Assembly (NCBI RefSeq): GCF_934924865.1
Contig: NZ_OW235315.1
Coordinates: 1,922,001-1,986,000, forward strand
Direction: 5' to 3'
DNA length: 64,000 nucleotides
Source: Tepidibacter aestuarii
Lineage (GTDB): Bacteria; Bacillota; Clostridia; Peptostreptococcales; Peptostreptococcaceae
Shown here: in pieces, positions 19,397 to 28,263 of the stretch
How positions within the stretch are numbered: position 1 is the first letter of the stretch
Layout of the letters: each line of letters opens with the position of its first letter
The notes under the pieces: model-generated
What the model was told of the DNA's origin: nothing
Databases searched by the model: none
The model's input: only the letters and a program-made list of their open reading frames with translations
Program-made: the position numbers and the translations under genes

Positions 19397-20128
19397 TTAT
19401 TTACCTCCCCTCTTAACATATTCGCCGGTTGGATAAATATCCAATACCTCACTTTTTATACGTTCTAACGAGTCAATAGGAGTTAATCCCCAGTTTGTAG
19501 GACATGGAGAAATTACTTCAACAAACGAATATCCTTCTCCACTTATTTGAGTTTCAAATGCACTGCGTATATATTTTTTAGTCTTGCTTATCTCAGAAGG
19601 ATTTATAACAGATCCTCTAGCAAGATATGCAACATCTAAGTTTTTCATAAGATTTATAACATTAACTGGTTTTCCTGTAACACCTACATCTCTTCCCTTT
19701 GGGGAAGTAGTAGTTTTTTGACGATCTAAAGTTGTAGGTGCCATTTGTCCACCAGTCATTCCAAATACTCCATTATTCACAAATATAACTGTTATATTCT
19801 CATTTCGTATAGCAGCATACATAGTCTCAGAAAATCCTATTGCAAGTGCATCTCCATCTCCTTGATAAGTAAACACTGGCTTATTAGGTCTACATCTCTT
19901 TATACCTGAAGCAACTGCAGCTGCACGACCATGTTGAGCTTGAATCCAATCTACTCCGAAGGTATCTATCATTAAACAAGCACAGCCAACAGCTACAGCT
20001 CCTATTGCATCCTTTTCTAAATTCATTTCTTCTAAAACTTCTGCCACTAATCTATTTATTATCCCATGGCCGCATCCTGGACAAAACTTATTATCCTCAA
20101 CAAGTATTTCTGGCTTTTTCTTTAACAT
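19397..20128 (-). CDS. 2-oxoacid:ferredoxin oxidoreductase, beta (TPP) subunit
   Basis: 243 residues. NKFCPGCGHGIINRLV at the N-terminus, and the thiamine pyrophosphate/Mg site GDGDALAIGFSE with the following NNGVFGMTGGQMAPTT. It performs decarboxylation of the 2-oxoacid, passing electrons to ferredoxin with acyl-CoA formation. The CPGCGH start places it in the KOR/VOR group, not the pyruvate group. Confidence 0.9.
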   Translation of the reverse strand: MLKKKPEILVEDNKFCPGCGHGIINRLVAEVLEEMNLEKDAIGAVAVGCACLMIDTFGVDWIQAQHGRAAAVASGIKRCRPNKPVFTYQGDGDALAIGFSETMYAAIRNENITVIFVNNGVFGMTGGQMAPTTLDRQKTTTSPKGRDVGVTGKPVNVINLMKNLDVAYLARGSVINPSEISKTKKYIRSAFETQISGEGYSFVEVISPCPTNWGLTPIDSLERIKSEVLDIYPTGEYVKRGGK

Positions 20129-20130
20129 AT

Positions 20131-21192
20131 CTAAATAGACACCTCCATTTCTCCATCAGCTAATATTTTCTCTACTCTTTCAACTATATCTTCAGCAAGA
20201 GGAACACTACCGCCAGCAAGATAACTATGAACTGGCAGTTTCATTTTACATGCAATTTTAACATCTTCTACCATTTGCCCAAGAGCTGATAACTCTACAC
20301 ATAGTAGCGCTTTTTTCTCTTCTATATTTTTAAATGCTTTAATTGGATAAGGATACAAAGATATAGGTCTAATTAATCCAAGCTTTATTCCTTTATTCCT
20401 AGCAATCTTAACAGCTTCACGGCATACTCTTGCAGATATACCATAAGCAACTAATACTATCTCGGCATCTTCAAATTCTAATTCATCCCACATTTGTTCT
20501 CTAGCTTCTATTTGATCATATTTATTCTTAATGTAATTATCATAATCTTGATCGTAATACATTATTGAAGTCACTTTACGGAATTCGTCATTCCCTTTCC
20601 CTTTTAATGACCAATCAAATTTATCTGGATCATGCTCTTCAAGTTCTCTAAATTCAACTGGTTCCATCATTTGGCCTATAGATGCATCTGATAAGACTAT
20701 TACTGGATTTTTATATTCTTCCGCTTTATTATATGCAAGGTGTATTAAGTCAGCTGATTCTTGTACTGATGCTGGTGCATATACTAAACATCTATAGTCA
20801 CTATGTCCTCCATTTTTTACAGTTTGCCAATAATCTCCTTGTCCTTGATATATATCTCCAAGTCCACTTCCATATCTCATTACATTTATAAATACACATG
20901 GTAATTCAGCAGAAGCTACGTATGATATGCCTTCTTGAAGTAAACTAAATCCGGGACCAGAAGAACTAGTTAAAACTCTAAAGCCTGCAGCAGCTCCACC
21001 ATAAACCATAGATACACCTGCTATTTCAGATTCTGTTTGAACAAAAGTTCCTCCAACTTGTGGCATTCTCCAAGATAAATACTCAAGTATCTCACTTTGT
21101 GGAGTGATTGGATACCCTGCGAAAAAGCGACATCCAGCTCTAACAGCAGCTTCTGCCATCGCATCATTACCTTTCATAAATATCCTCTTCAT
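20131..21192 (-). CDS. 2-oxoacid:ferredoxin oxidoreductase, alpha subunit
   Basis: ATG at 21190-21192 (MKRIFMKGNDAMAEAAVRAG) with GGAGG seven bases upstream, giving 353 residues. GYPITPQSEILEYL and TSSSGPGFSLLQEG are typical of the alpha subunits of 2-oxoglutarate/2-oxoisovalerate oxidoreductases. Three bases separate its ATG from the ferredoxin stop, and beta follows after two bases. Isovalerate versus glutarate specificity cannot be decided. Confidence 0.9.
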   Translation of the reverse strand: MKRIFMKGNDAMAEAAVRAGCRFFAGYPITPQSEILEYLSWRMPQVGGTFVQTESEIAGVSMVYGGAAAGFRVLTSSSGPGFSLLQEGISYVASAELPCVFINVMRYGSGLGDIYQGQGDYWQTVKNGGHSDYRCLVYAPASVQESADLIHLAYNKAEEYKNPVIVLSDASIGQMMEPVEFRELEEHDPDKFDWSLKGKGNDEFRKVTSIMYYDQDYDNYIKNKYDQIEAREQMWDELEFEDAEIVLVAYGISARVCREAVKIARNKGIKLGLIRPISLYPYPIKAFKNIEEKKALLCVELSALGQMVEDVKIACKMKLPVHSYLAGGSVPLAEDIVERVEKILADGEMEVSI

Positions 21193-21194
21193 AA

Positions 21195-21398
21195 TCACAC
21201 CTCCACTATTTCAAATACATATTCTGGACACATAACATAGCATGAACCACATTTTACACACTTCTCTTCATCTACTTTAATGGTTTGATAACCTTTAGAA
21301 TTCATGTAACTTGATAAGCTAATTGCATCTTTTGGGCATATATTTATACAATAGTGGCAGCTTTTACAGCTTTCTTTATGAAGTATTAACTTTTCCAT
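21195..21398 (-). CDS. 2-oxoacid:ferredoxin oxidoreductase, delta (2x[4Fe-4S]) subunit
   Basis: ATG at 21396-21398 after GGGGGAATATGTT, giving 67 residues. Two CxxCxxCxxxCP clusters are visible: CKSCHYCINICP and CVKCGSCYVMCP. First gene of the kor operon, with its own operator-bearing promoter region directly upstream. Confidence 0.92.
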   Translation of the reverse strand: MEKLILHKESCKSCHYCINICPKDAISLSSYMNSKGYQTIKVDEEKCVKCGSCYVMCPEYVFEIVEV

Positions 21399-21461
21399 AA
21401 CATATTCCCCCATTTTCATGAACTTTTATAATATTATTTGAATATTTAATTTTCAAGTAAT

Positions 21462-21586
21462 AACGTATACAATTTAGTATTAATTAATTTATTTTTATAA
21501 GAAAAATCTTTTCTTTCATATGAAATTATATTAATTCCAGTGTTTATTTATGAATAAAATTCAAAATTAAAATTGTATACAATTTT
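21462..21586 (-). promoter_or_regulatory. Operator pair and promoter region of the kor-acd-gdh operon
   Basis: Two GTATAC palindromes: AACGTATACAAT (21462-21473) and the perfect 18-bp AAAATTGTATACAATTTT (21569-21586), centres 110 bases apart. Between them is AATTAATATAATTTCA on the minus strand, also found upstream of mttB. Palindromes of the form TTGTATACAA are typical targets of FCD-type GntR proteins, and one is encoded at 13362-13997. Confidence 0.7.
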
Positions 21587-21615
21587 ATGTAATAGATAAT
21601 AAAATTATTTAAAAA

Positions 21616-21643
21616 GAGAATTCTTTTAAATCAAAGAATTCTC
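21616..21643 (-). terminator. Terminator after mttB-like gene
   Basis: Stem GAGAATTCTTT/AAAGAATTCTC with a 6-base loop, 25 bases after the mttB stop, followed on the minus strand by TTTTTAAATAATTTT. It separates mttB from the kor operon. Confidence 0.75.
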
Positions 21644-21668
21644 CAAAAAATTATTTAATCAACTTTAT

Positions 21669-23102
21669 TTATATGTTTTTTTCTACACTTTTAATAAATG
21701 CCAACATATCTTTTTCTAATTCTTTATCTATCATTGACTCAGGTGCACTATCTAATATTTGTCTTACCTTTTTATTTGCTTGTGATACTATATCAGGTGA
21801 TCCAAATTTAACCCAAGTTTCATAGCCTTCCCAATCTGACACAGTTGGTCTCCATGGTTTTCTACAATTCTTAATAGTACTACGATGAGTCAAGAAAGAT
21901 TGGCTAAAGTCAACATCCATTATAGCTTTTATACTAAAATCACTTTCGTTCATATCGACACCCTTGAGTATACGTTTTACACGGCCCACCATTTCATCAT
22001 CAAGAACAGTCTTTTCTAAAGACATAGACATTAAATTATCTAGTGTTCCAACATTTTCAAGTCCGACATGTACACCTGCTAAAGCCCCTAATAGATAGCT
22101 TTGCATAGTCTCAAATCCAGCTTGATAATCTATAGTTTTAGCAGCTGATCCACCCATAATTCCTCTTATAGGCATCTTATATAGTTCTTTAAGCATTTGT
22201 ATTCCAGCTGCAGTTGCCAAAGCTGTTTCTGGAGCTCCGCTTTCCCAAGTTGCTCTTTGCATATTTCCATAAATATTTGTAATAGTAGGTACAACAGGAA
22301 TTCCTGGGCGTAATATTTGTGATAATACCAAACCAGCAAGCATCTCTGCATTTGCTAATAATGTAACTCCCCAAATACTCATTGGAGCTGTAATTCCAGC
22401 CATTGGAGCTGATGTTATTTGTATAGGTTGGTTCCATTTAGCATATTCCATTATAGCTTCACATGCAAACTGAGAATAAAACAAAGGGCTATTAGGACAT
22501 ATACACTGCCATGTTACATAGTTACCTTCTAAAAATCCTTTTTTTCCAAATCCAATTTCAAGAAGCTGCATAATTTCATTTATTTGCTTACCTGAAGTTA
22601 CCTCCGATGGTGATATCCACATTTTATCAGTATTTTTTGCCAGTTCAAGAGTACAATATAATGCTGAAACTCGTTTATCAATATCTGAAACACCTATATG
22701 TGAACTTCCTACTATATCTATATTATCTAGCGCTTGGTGAAGTTTTGTAAGATTAGCGTAGTCTTTAAGAGTTCCATCTCTACGTGTACCATCATAATCT
22801 AACATAAACACTTCTCCACCTGAAGGTTGAACTAAATGTTCTTCACCTATTATCTTAGAGTTTGATTCATTTATAGATGTAAGCTTAAATTTACTTGGAG
22901 TTTTTTCTATAGCATCTTCAATTGCATTTCTTGTAAAATATACTGCATTCCCTTCAACTTTAAATCCATTTTTCTTAAATATTTCAAGTACTTCTTCTGC
23001 TTCAAAAGCACAACCTTTTTCTTCTAATATTTTTATACTTTGATCATGTATTTCTTCTAATTTTTCTCTTGGTAATACCTTATATGCATTATTAAAACAC
23101 AT
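21669..23102 (-). CDS. MttB-family (non-pyrrolysine) trimethylamine/betaine methyltransferase-like protein
   Basis: 477 residues, normal for the MttB superfamily TIM-barrel methyltransferases. The frame is open throughout, with no internal TAG, so this is not a pyrrolysine enzyme. It therefore belongs with betaine-type demethylases such as MtgB, MtpB or MtcB. Family blocks are visible: LPREKLEEIHDQSIKILEEKG at the start, and WRPTVSDWEGYETWVKFGSPD near the end. Non-Pyl members move a methyl group from a quaternary ammonium to a corrinoid protein, but no corrinoid partner is encoded in the window. It shares duplicated operators with the kor operon. Substrate unknown. Confidence 0.85.
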   Translation of the reverse strand: MCFNNAYKVLPREKLEEIHDQSIKILEEKGCAFEAEEVLEIFKKNGFKVEGNAVYFTRNAIEDAIEKTPSKFKLTSINESNSKIIGEEHLVQPSGGEVFMLDYDGTRRDGTLKDYANLTKLHQALDNIDIVGSSHIGVSDIDKRVSALYCTLELAKNTDKMWISPSEVTSGKQINEIMQLLEIGFGKKGFLEGNYVTWQCICPNSPLFYSQFACEAIMEYAKWNQPIQITSAPMAGITAPMSIWGVTLLANAEMLAGLVLSQILRPGIPVVPTITNIYGNMQRATWESGAPETALATAAGIQMLKELYKMPIRGIMGGSAAKTIDYQAGFETMQSYLLGALAGVHVGLENVGTLDNLMSMSLEKTVLDDEMVGRVKRILKGVDMNESDFSIKAIMDVDFSQSFLTHRSTIKNCRKPWRPTVSDWEGYETWVKFGSPDIVSQANKKVRQILDSAPESMIDKELEKDMLAFIKSVEKNI

Positions 23103-23153
23103 TAAAGCTTCCCCCCTAAATATTGAATATTTGATTTTTTGATTTTAAATAGC

Positions 23154-23274
23154 ATCGTATACGATTTAATTATATATTCATTTGTTTATATCAAAAAAAT
23201 ATTTTCTTAATTGAAATTATATTAATTTTATTGTTTATTTATGAATAAAATTTCAAATCAAAATCGTATACAAT
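23154..23274 (-). promoter_or_regulatory. Operator pair and promoter region of the mttB-like gene
   Basis: ATCGTATACGAT (23154-23165, perfect palindrome) and ATCGTATACAAT (23263-23274), centres 109 bases apart. The spacer is homologous to the one at 21474-21568, sharing TTTATTCATAAATAAACA and TTAATATAATTTCA on the minus strand. I infer one regulator for both promoters. Confidence 0.7.
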
Positions 23275-23397
23275 TCCATGTGATAGATTATTTTTATTTA
23301 ATCTTCAATTCAATTTTTTAAAAATTTCCTATATTCTATCATTCACTATATCCTCAAATCCAATCTATAAATAAAAATTTTAATTATAGATAAAAAA

Positions 23398-23427
23398 AGC
23401 TCTGGATCTCAAAGAGTTTCCAGAGCT
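23398..23427 (-). terminator. Terminator hairpin, repeat copy 1
   Basis: Stem AGCTCTGGA/TCCAGAGCT with loop, followed on the minus strand by TTTTTTTATC. A near copy, including the adjacent TCTAGCA, is at 30958-30986. No intact minus-strand gene ends nearby, so it may have belonged to a lost gene. Confidence 0.6.
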
Positions 23428-23570
23428 CGATCTAGCATTATTATGTTTGAAATTTATAAAATCATTCTATTTTTATAAACTCTAAGTTTTAAAATAGCTA
23501 CAAAATCTCCCATATCTTAATAATATAAATTATACTAAGTCTTTTATCATCTCGGGTGGAATACGTGAAT

Positions 23571-23990
23571 CCTATTCTTCAAATCAACAATCTTTCTATG
23601 AATTACTATACTCTAGAAATAGAACTTGTTGGTCCATCGGGTTGCGGTAAATCCACAATAATGAACATATTATCTAGTCTTATAACTCCTACATTATAAA
23701 TGGTAAGATAGGATATATGTTTCAAAGAGACCATCTGCTTGAATGGAGAACTATAATTGATAATATAAAAATCGGACTAGAAATACAAAAAAAAATTAAA
23801 CGACGAAGCTTTACAGAAGATAGAAAAACTTCTTAAGCTTTACATTATGAAAAAAGCTTGATGTAACAACTACTCTAGTTAATACACAGCTTATTTAAAA
23901 TCAGTTAATTCTAAATAATATTCTACCCAACATCCGTACTTGTACTATTTGTGATGATTTGGGAATCTGAATACAACTAATGATAAGAAA
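23571..23990 (+). pseudogene. ABC transporter ATPase (copy B) and permease relics
   Basis: Plus-strand remains: PILQINNLSMNYYTLE, LVGPSGCGKSTIMNILSSL (Walker A), GKIGYMFQRDHLLEWRTIID (Q-loop) and NIKIGLEIQ, with frame breaks. The C-terminal half is gone. From about 23935, FYPTSVLVLFVMIWESE resembles the first membrane span of the matching permease. Start and spelling match copy A at 12893. The rest of 23990-24194 has one GC-rich hairpin near 24020-24050 (AAGGGCA...TGCCCTT) and no gene. Confidence 0.65.
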
Positions 23991-24194
23991 GTGAAGCTTT
24001 TCATATTATAAGAGAAGGGCAGATCGAGGGTATAAATCGATATGCCCTTGTTGAAATTAAATTTATAAATAAGTTATTTGGTTTAGCCTATAAAATAAAA
24101 TCGAAAAAAAATTGCTCTAGTATTTAATATTTTTTGCACCAAAACAATATTTTTTTATTAGTCTTTTTATTATAAGAATTAAAGATTTGTAATT

Positions 24195-25184
24195 TTAAAA
24201 AGAAAACAAATCTTTTTTAGGGAATAATCCATATAGGCCACCGGTATGGATAAATAATATGTTATTATTCTTCTTGAAATTTCCTTTTTTGATTTCGTTT
24301 ACTAATCCGTACATTGCTTTTCCAGTATAAACAGGGTCTAAGATAACCCCCTCTAATTTAGCTACTTCATGAATGAATTCTATCTCCTCTGACCTACTTA
24401 AAGCATATCCCTTTCCTACATAACCATCTATAATATCGATTTCTTCTTTAGAAAATTGAAAGGTTTCATCTATATAAAAAAGACTTTCATTTATTACTTT
24501 CTCAATCTGATTTTTAAAGTATTCTTCATCATTAGATACATTTACACCATATATCTTTGCGCCATAGCCCATAATCTTATTTGCAAGGAATAATCCCCCA
24601 TAGGTTCCACCTGATCCTACAGCAATCACTACGGCATCGAACTTTGTTCCCATTTCTTTTCCTTGCTGAATAATTTCTTCCATAGCTTTAAAATATCCAA
24701 AGGTTCCTATACCATTTGAAGCACCTTCTGGTATAATGTAAGGCTTGTAACCTTCCTTTGATAGTTCTTCCTTTACCGCTTCCATAATTTCCATTCTCTT
24801 TTCTCTGTATTCCTCAGGCGTTATAAATCTAATTTTAGCCCCCAATACCTTATCTAAGAAATAGTTCCCCTCTACGTCTTCTTCTCCATTGTTTCTAAGA
24901 ACTAAACAAGATGATATCCCTAACTTAGCAGCAACGGCAGCAGTAGCCCTCGCATGGTTAGACTGGATTCCACCGCAAGTAATGAGTAAGTCACACCCTT
25001 GATTCAATGCTTCCTTTACAGAAAACTCCAGCTTCCTTACCTTATTTCCGGAAATCTCAGTACCAGTTTGATCATCTCTCTTAAGAAATATATTTGGACC
25101 GCCTAATTTTTTAGATAATCTTTCTAATTTCTCAATCTTAGTAGGTAGATTCGCAATTCTAATTCTACTAGGGATATTTATCAT
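24195..25184 (-). CDS. D-cysteine desulfhydrase / ACC deaminase family PLP enzyme
   Basis: 329 residues, fold-type II PLP enzyme. N-terminal LPTKIEKLERLSKKLGGPNIFLKRDD and the lysine motif SGNKVRKLEFSVKEAL, followed by TCGGIQSNHARATAAVAAKLG, are the DcyD/ACC-deaminase signatures. Phosphate-binding loop: VGSGGTYGGLFLANK. Likely breaks D-cysteine (or a related amino acid) to pyruvate, H2S and ammonia. The NhaC-type transporter gene lies 108 bases upstream on the same strand, and a decayed MalY C-S lyase lies beyond it, which supports a sulfur amino-acid role. Confidence 0.82.
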   Translation of the reverse strand: MINIPSRIRIANLPTKIEKLERLSKKLGGPNIFLKRDDQTGTEISGNKVRKLEFSVKEALNQGCDLLITCGGIQSNHARATAAVAAKLGISSCLVLRNNGEEDVEGNYFLDKVLGAKIRFITPEEYREKRMEIMEAVKEELSKEGYKPYIIPEGASNGIGTFGYFKAMEEIIQQGKEMGTKFDAVVIAVGSGGTYGGLFLANKIMGYGAKIYGVNVSNDEEYFKNQIEKVINESLFYIDETFQFSKEEIDIIDGYVGKGYALSRSEEIEFIHEVAKLEGVILDPVYTGKAMYGLVNEIKKGNFKKNNNILFIHTGGLYGLFPKKDLFSF

Positions 25185-25292
25185 ATTAATCTTCCTTTCG
25201 TTTCTTATATTTCCTAATATTATTCAACAATGCTCTCTTTACTGTTGTATAAACCACTACTAACTGACAGCGGGTCTCCAAATGCGTTTTCT

Positions 25293-26723
25293 TTAACCAA
25301 CAAATCCTACTATAACATATAATACAAATGCTATAGCAGCTGATACTAGAGCATATGGTATCTGAGTCTTAACATGATCAATATGGTCTGATGCCGATGC
25401 CATTGATGCTAAAATCGTAGTGTCTGATATTGGAGAACAATGATCTCCCATAATAGCGCCTGAAATTACCGCTCCAGCACTTGCATATATGTTTGCATCC
25501 ATAGCTACTGCCATTTGCATTGCTATAGGCATGAGTATTGCAAATGTTCCCCAGCTTGTGCCAGTTGAAAATGCAATTATACAACCAAGAATGAATATTA
25601 TTGCTGGTCCAAGTGCTCCATTAATCCTTCCTTCAACTATGCTTGCCATATACTTTCCAGTTCCAAGATTTGAAATAGAGTTACCTATAGCAAAAGCAAA
25701 TATCAATAGCGATGCAACAGGTACCATTCCTCCTACACCTTTATAGAAATAATCCATATATTCGTGTAAATTCATTATCTTCTTAGCTATAAAGTACACT
25801 CCACAAAATGCTAGAGATGCAAGTACTGCCCAAAATACAGAAGTCGAGCCTGAACCTTCCATCATATTACCTTCACCAGTAACATACAGTCCAATTGGCA
25901 TCATTGCAATAAGAACTATTAAAGGCAATATCATATTCATCATATTTGGCGTTACACCTTCTTTTACTGGGACATCTGTTGCATCCGTTGAAACGAGAGG
26001 TGTAGCTCCTTCTCTTAGAACCTGACCAGTTGTCATTACTCTTTCTTCAGCCTTTTTCATTGGTCCCCAATCTTTACCTGTCCAAATGTAATAGAATACT
26101 GATATTACAGCTATAATCGAATAGAACTGAAATGGAAGGCTTTTTATTAATATTTGTACCGGATTGCCTGAGATAACTCCTGCACTTACTTGAACTCCAA
26201 GTATTGCAATAAGTGTTGCTCCCCATCCATTTAAAGGAATAAGTGCGCAAATAGGTGCTGATGTAGAGTCACAGATAAATGCAAGTTTTTCTCTTGAAAC
26301 CTTATACTTATCTGTTAAAGGACGAGCTACAACTCCAGAAACAAGTATCGTAATTGAAGATTCTATAAATATTACTATGCCAATGATGAATGACAACATC
26401 ATAGCTCCTCTTTTACTCTTTACAGTTTTAGTTTTTTTAGTTAAATAATCAATAAATCCAGCTACACCCCCAGAAGCTTGAATTAAAGTGATTATTGCAC
26501 CAACTAAAAATGAGAATATAATAGTTTTTGTTATCCAGCCTTCAGCAAAAACTGCTACAATACCATTCAAAGAATTATTTAATGCACTTAGAGGATGCCA
26601 ACTAACCATTATTAACTCTGCAGCGAAAATACCCGCAAATAAAGATATAAAAACTTGTTTTGATCTAATTGCTAATAAAATTGCAATTAGTGGTGGCAAA
26701 ATACTTAGAATACCATACTCCAT
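25293..26723 (-). CDS. NhaC-family sodium antiporter / amino-acid transporter
   Basis: 476 residues with about 11-12 membrane spans. The repeated NhaC pattern is visible: GFIDYLTKKTKTVKSKRGAM, then SITILVSGVVARPLTDKY and CDSTSAPICALIPLNGWG, and later STGTSWGTFAILMPIAMQ with GDHCSPISDTTILASMAS. ATG with AAGGAGGGAAATTT. Relatives exchange sodium for protons or amino acids. Pairing with a D-cysteine desulfhydrase-like gene suggests amino-acid uptake. Confidence 0.85.
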   Translation of the reverse strand: MEYGILSILPPLIAILLAIRSKQVFISLFAGIFAAELIMVSWHPLSALNNSLNGIVAVFAEGWITKTIIFSFLVGAIITLIQASGGVAGFIDYLTKKTKTVKSKRGAMMLSFIIGIVIFIESSITILVSGVVARPLTDKYKVSREKLAFICDSTSAPICALIPLNGWGATLIAILGVQVSAGVISGNPVQILIKSLPFQFYSIIAVISVFYYIWTGKDWGPMKKAEERVMTTGQVLREGATPLVSTDATDVPVKEGVTPNMMNMILPLIVLIAMMPIGLYVTGEGNMMEGSGSTSVFWAVLASLAFCGVYFIAKKIMNLHEYMDYFYKGVGGMVPVASLLIFAFAIGNSISNLGTGKYMASIVEGRINGALGPAIIFILGCIIAFSTGTSWGTFAILMPIAMQMAVAMDANIYASAGAVISGAIMGDHCSPISDTTILASMASASDHIDHVKTQIPYALVSAAIAFVLYVIVGFVG

Positions 26724-26795
26724 AAATTTCCCTCCTTATTTATTTAAATCAAGAATATTGTAATATTCACCTCCCTTTTTATTCTTGATTTATTT

Positions 26796-27045
26796 CTACT
26801 CTAAATGTTCATTAACTGCTTTTTCAATTCTTTTAAGTCCTTCTTATAACATATCCCTAGAATAAGCAATATTAATTTTCATATACCCATTACCCTCTTT
26901 ACCAAACCAACTTCCGCCATCTAAGGCAAACCTTGCTCTATTTATCATGAAATTATTTAGTCTCTCATCATCTAAGCCAAAATCTTTATAGTCTAACTAA
27001 ACAAGATATGCCCATTCAGGCCTAACAGGCTTCTTTTATAATCTA
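26796..27045 (-). pseudogene. MalY/PatB-type cystathionine beta-lyase, C-terminal relic
   Basis: The last ~80 codons read KPVRPEWAYLV, TAG, LDYKDFGLDDERLNNFMI, then ALDGGSWFGKEGNGYMKINI, and after a TAA EGLKRIEKAVNEHLE. ALDDGSWFG and FMRxNIA are the C-terminal signatures of MalY/PatB aminotransferase-fold lyases. Two in-frame stops and loss of the N-terminal three quarters make it non-functional. Confidence 0.72.
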
Positions 27046-27120
27046 TTCTAGATTTCTATAAAACATGTCGTTTCTAACCCTTTTTAATGAAACTTTATAG
27101 AATATCTTTAGAATAAAAAC

Positions 27121-27157
27121 TAAGAGGTGTGATTTCAGGTTATTATCACACCTCTTA
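27121..27157 (-). terminator. Hairpin terminator
   Basis: 13-bp perfect stem TAAGAGGTGTGAT/ATCACACCTCTTA; on the minus strand it is followed by GTTTTTATTC. It lies downstream of the IS6-like relic. Confidence 0.5.
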
Positions 27158-27234
27158 TAATATTCATTTATTCAATTTAACAACAATCACACACTTTTTC
27201 AGATACTTTTGCAATTATATTTTTTTAATATCTG

Positions 27235-27465
27235 GTTTTTGTGCAAAAAATATTAGATGCTAAATCAATTCCTTAGTCAGTTCCAGATATTTTCGTATTT
27301 TATTTTCTATTTTTGGTACATACTGATAAACCCATCTCATTATCGTTGTATGATTAATATTTAATCCTCTTGCATATACTTTGTTATCTATTTTTATATT
27401 TTCATATTTCCCGTCTTGAATCTCTTCCTCTGTTATTACTGCATTTATACGTGTTACCGATCTAC
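27235..27465 (-). mobile_element. IS6-family transposase relic
   Basis: Minus-strand translation gives RGLNINHTTIMRWVYQYVPK followed by IENKIRKYL and a stop. This matches the N-terminal HTH of IS6/IS240 transposases (RGLxxxHTTIMRWVxxY). The DDE domain is absent. Beyond the stop is GCACAAAAACC, and a similar TTTTTTGCACCAAAACA occurs at about 24130-24147, possibly a solo terminal repeat. Confidence 0.6.
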
Positions 27466-27700
27466 AGTACCAAAAATCAATGGAAGAAAACGTATACTAT
27501 ATCTGGAAAAGATTTAAGACCTGGAGATTTAGAGTTTTATCAAAAAAATGTAGGTAGACATGTAGGGATTTTTGTTGGAGCAGATGAAAAAGCCTTCTAT
27601 AGTTGGTACACCAAGATATCTTCCACCATCAAAAATTTAATATTTCAAAATACCATATGTTTCTTTCAAAGATGATAGTTTTGTATGATGGAAAAATAAG
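27464..27700 (+). pseudogene. NlpC/P60 endopeptidase, C-terminal relic
   Basis: Plus-strand codons read ISGKDLRPGDLEFYQKNVGR, HVGIFVGADEKAF, then in another frame IVGTPRYLPPSK. LxPGDLxFx and HVGIYIG are the NlpC/P60 strand containing the second catalytic residue. The Cys-bearing N-terminal part is missing, with the IS6 relic abutting directly. Probable cell-wall hydrolase fragment cut by the insertion. Confidence 0.55.
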
Positions 27701-27743
27701 TAAAGGGCTGTGTTCTTTACTTATTTTAAAAGGAGGTTGTTAA

Positions 27744-27995
27744 ATGTTCGAATTTAAAAAAATAGAAAATACTAAAAACACTCATTTATTAAAAGACATT
27801 AATATATATATACAGAGAATAAAAACTACGGAAAAGGATATAGAAAAAATGAGAGTTATACGTATGTTTTGTAAAAAATATGGAGATAAGCCCATGGCTA
27901 TTGAATTGATGAAAATATATTTAGTTAAACAGAAAATACAACATCCTATGTTTTCTTATAACTATAATAAGAAAAAAATATTATTTGATAGATAA
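27744..27995 (+). CDS. Hypothetical small protein (83 aa)
   Basis: ATG with a strong AAAGGAGGTTGTTAA. The protein is basic (many Lys, pI high), without Cys or membrane segment. It has a helical-looking middle (DINIYIQRIKTTEKDIEKMRVIRMFCKK seen as shorter blocks) and ends FSYNYNKKKILFDR. No family recognised. It follows the NlpC relic within a transposon-littered stretch and may be mobile-element cargo. Confidence 0.55.
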   Translation: MFEFKKIENTKNTHLLKDINIYIQRIKTTEKDIEKMRVIRMFCKKYGDKPMAIELMKIYLVKQKIQHPMFSYNYNKKKILFDR

Positions 27996-28029
27996 TGGTA
28001 ATAAATATTTTAGATTCATTAAAAGCAAA

Positions 28030-28238
28030 TTGAGTTTATCCTTAGCTGATCTGAATAACTATCTTTGAAAAGCTTTATGCCTAAACGTTTAAAAATCAAA
28101 TTCGAAAATGCATTTCTTTCAAATTCTTTAGCGATATCATTATATTAGTTTTTCAATATATGCTACTTTCTACGATTGGGAATGAATCTTCCCTAATATT
28201 TTTGCGTCATTAATATCAGCATAGCGAATTTTATACAT
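28030..28238 (-). pseudogene. GNAT acetyltransferase relic
   Basis: GGGGGATATCTT precedes ATG; MYKIRYADINDAKILGKIH then SQS, TAG, and several more stops in scattered frames (KEFERNAF). The start matches GNAT enzymes (IRxAxxxDxxxIxxIHxxSW), where the TAG replaces the usual Trp. Not functional. Confidence 0.6.
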
Positions 28239-28263
28239 AAGATATCCCCCTTCACTAACTCAT

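Noticed and set aside
21669..23102. Pyrrolysine-containing MttB
   Set aside because: The frame has no internal TAG and is full length without read-through, so it is a non-Pyl family member.
27744..27995. Toxin-antitoxin or conjugation gene
   Set aside because: No partner ORF and no recognisable motif; reported only as a hypothetical small protein.
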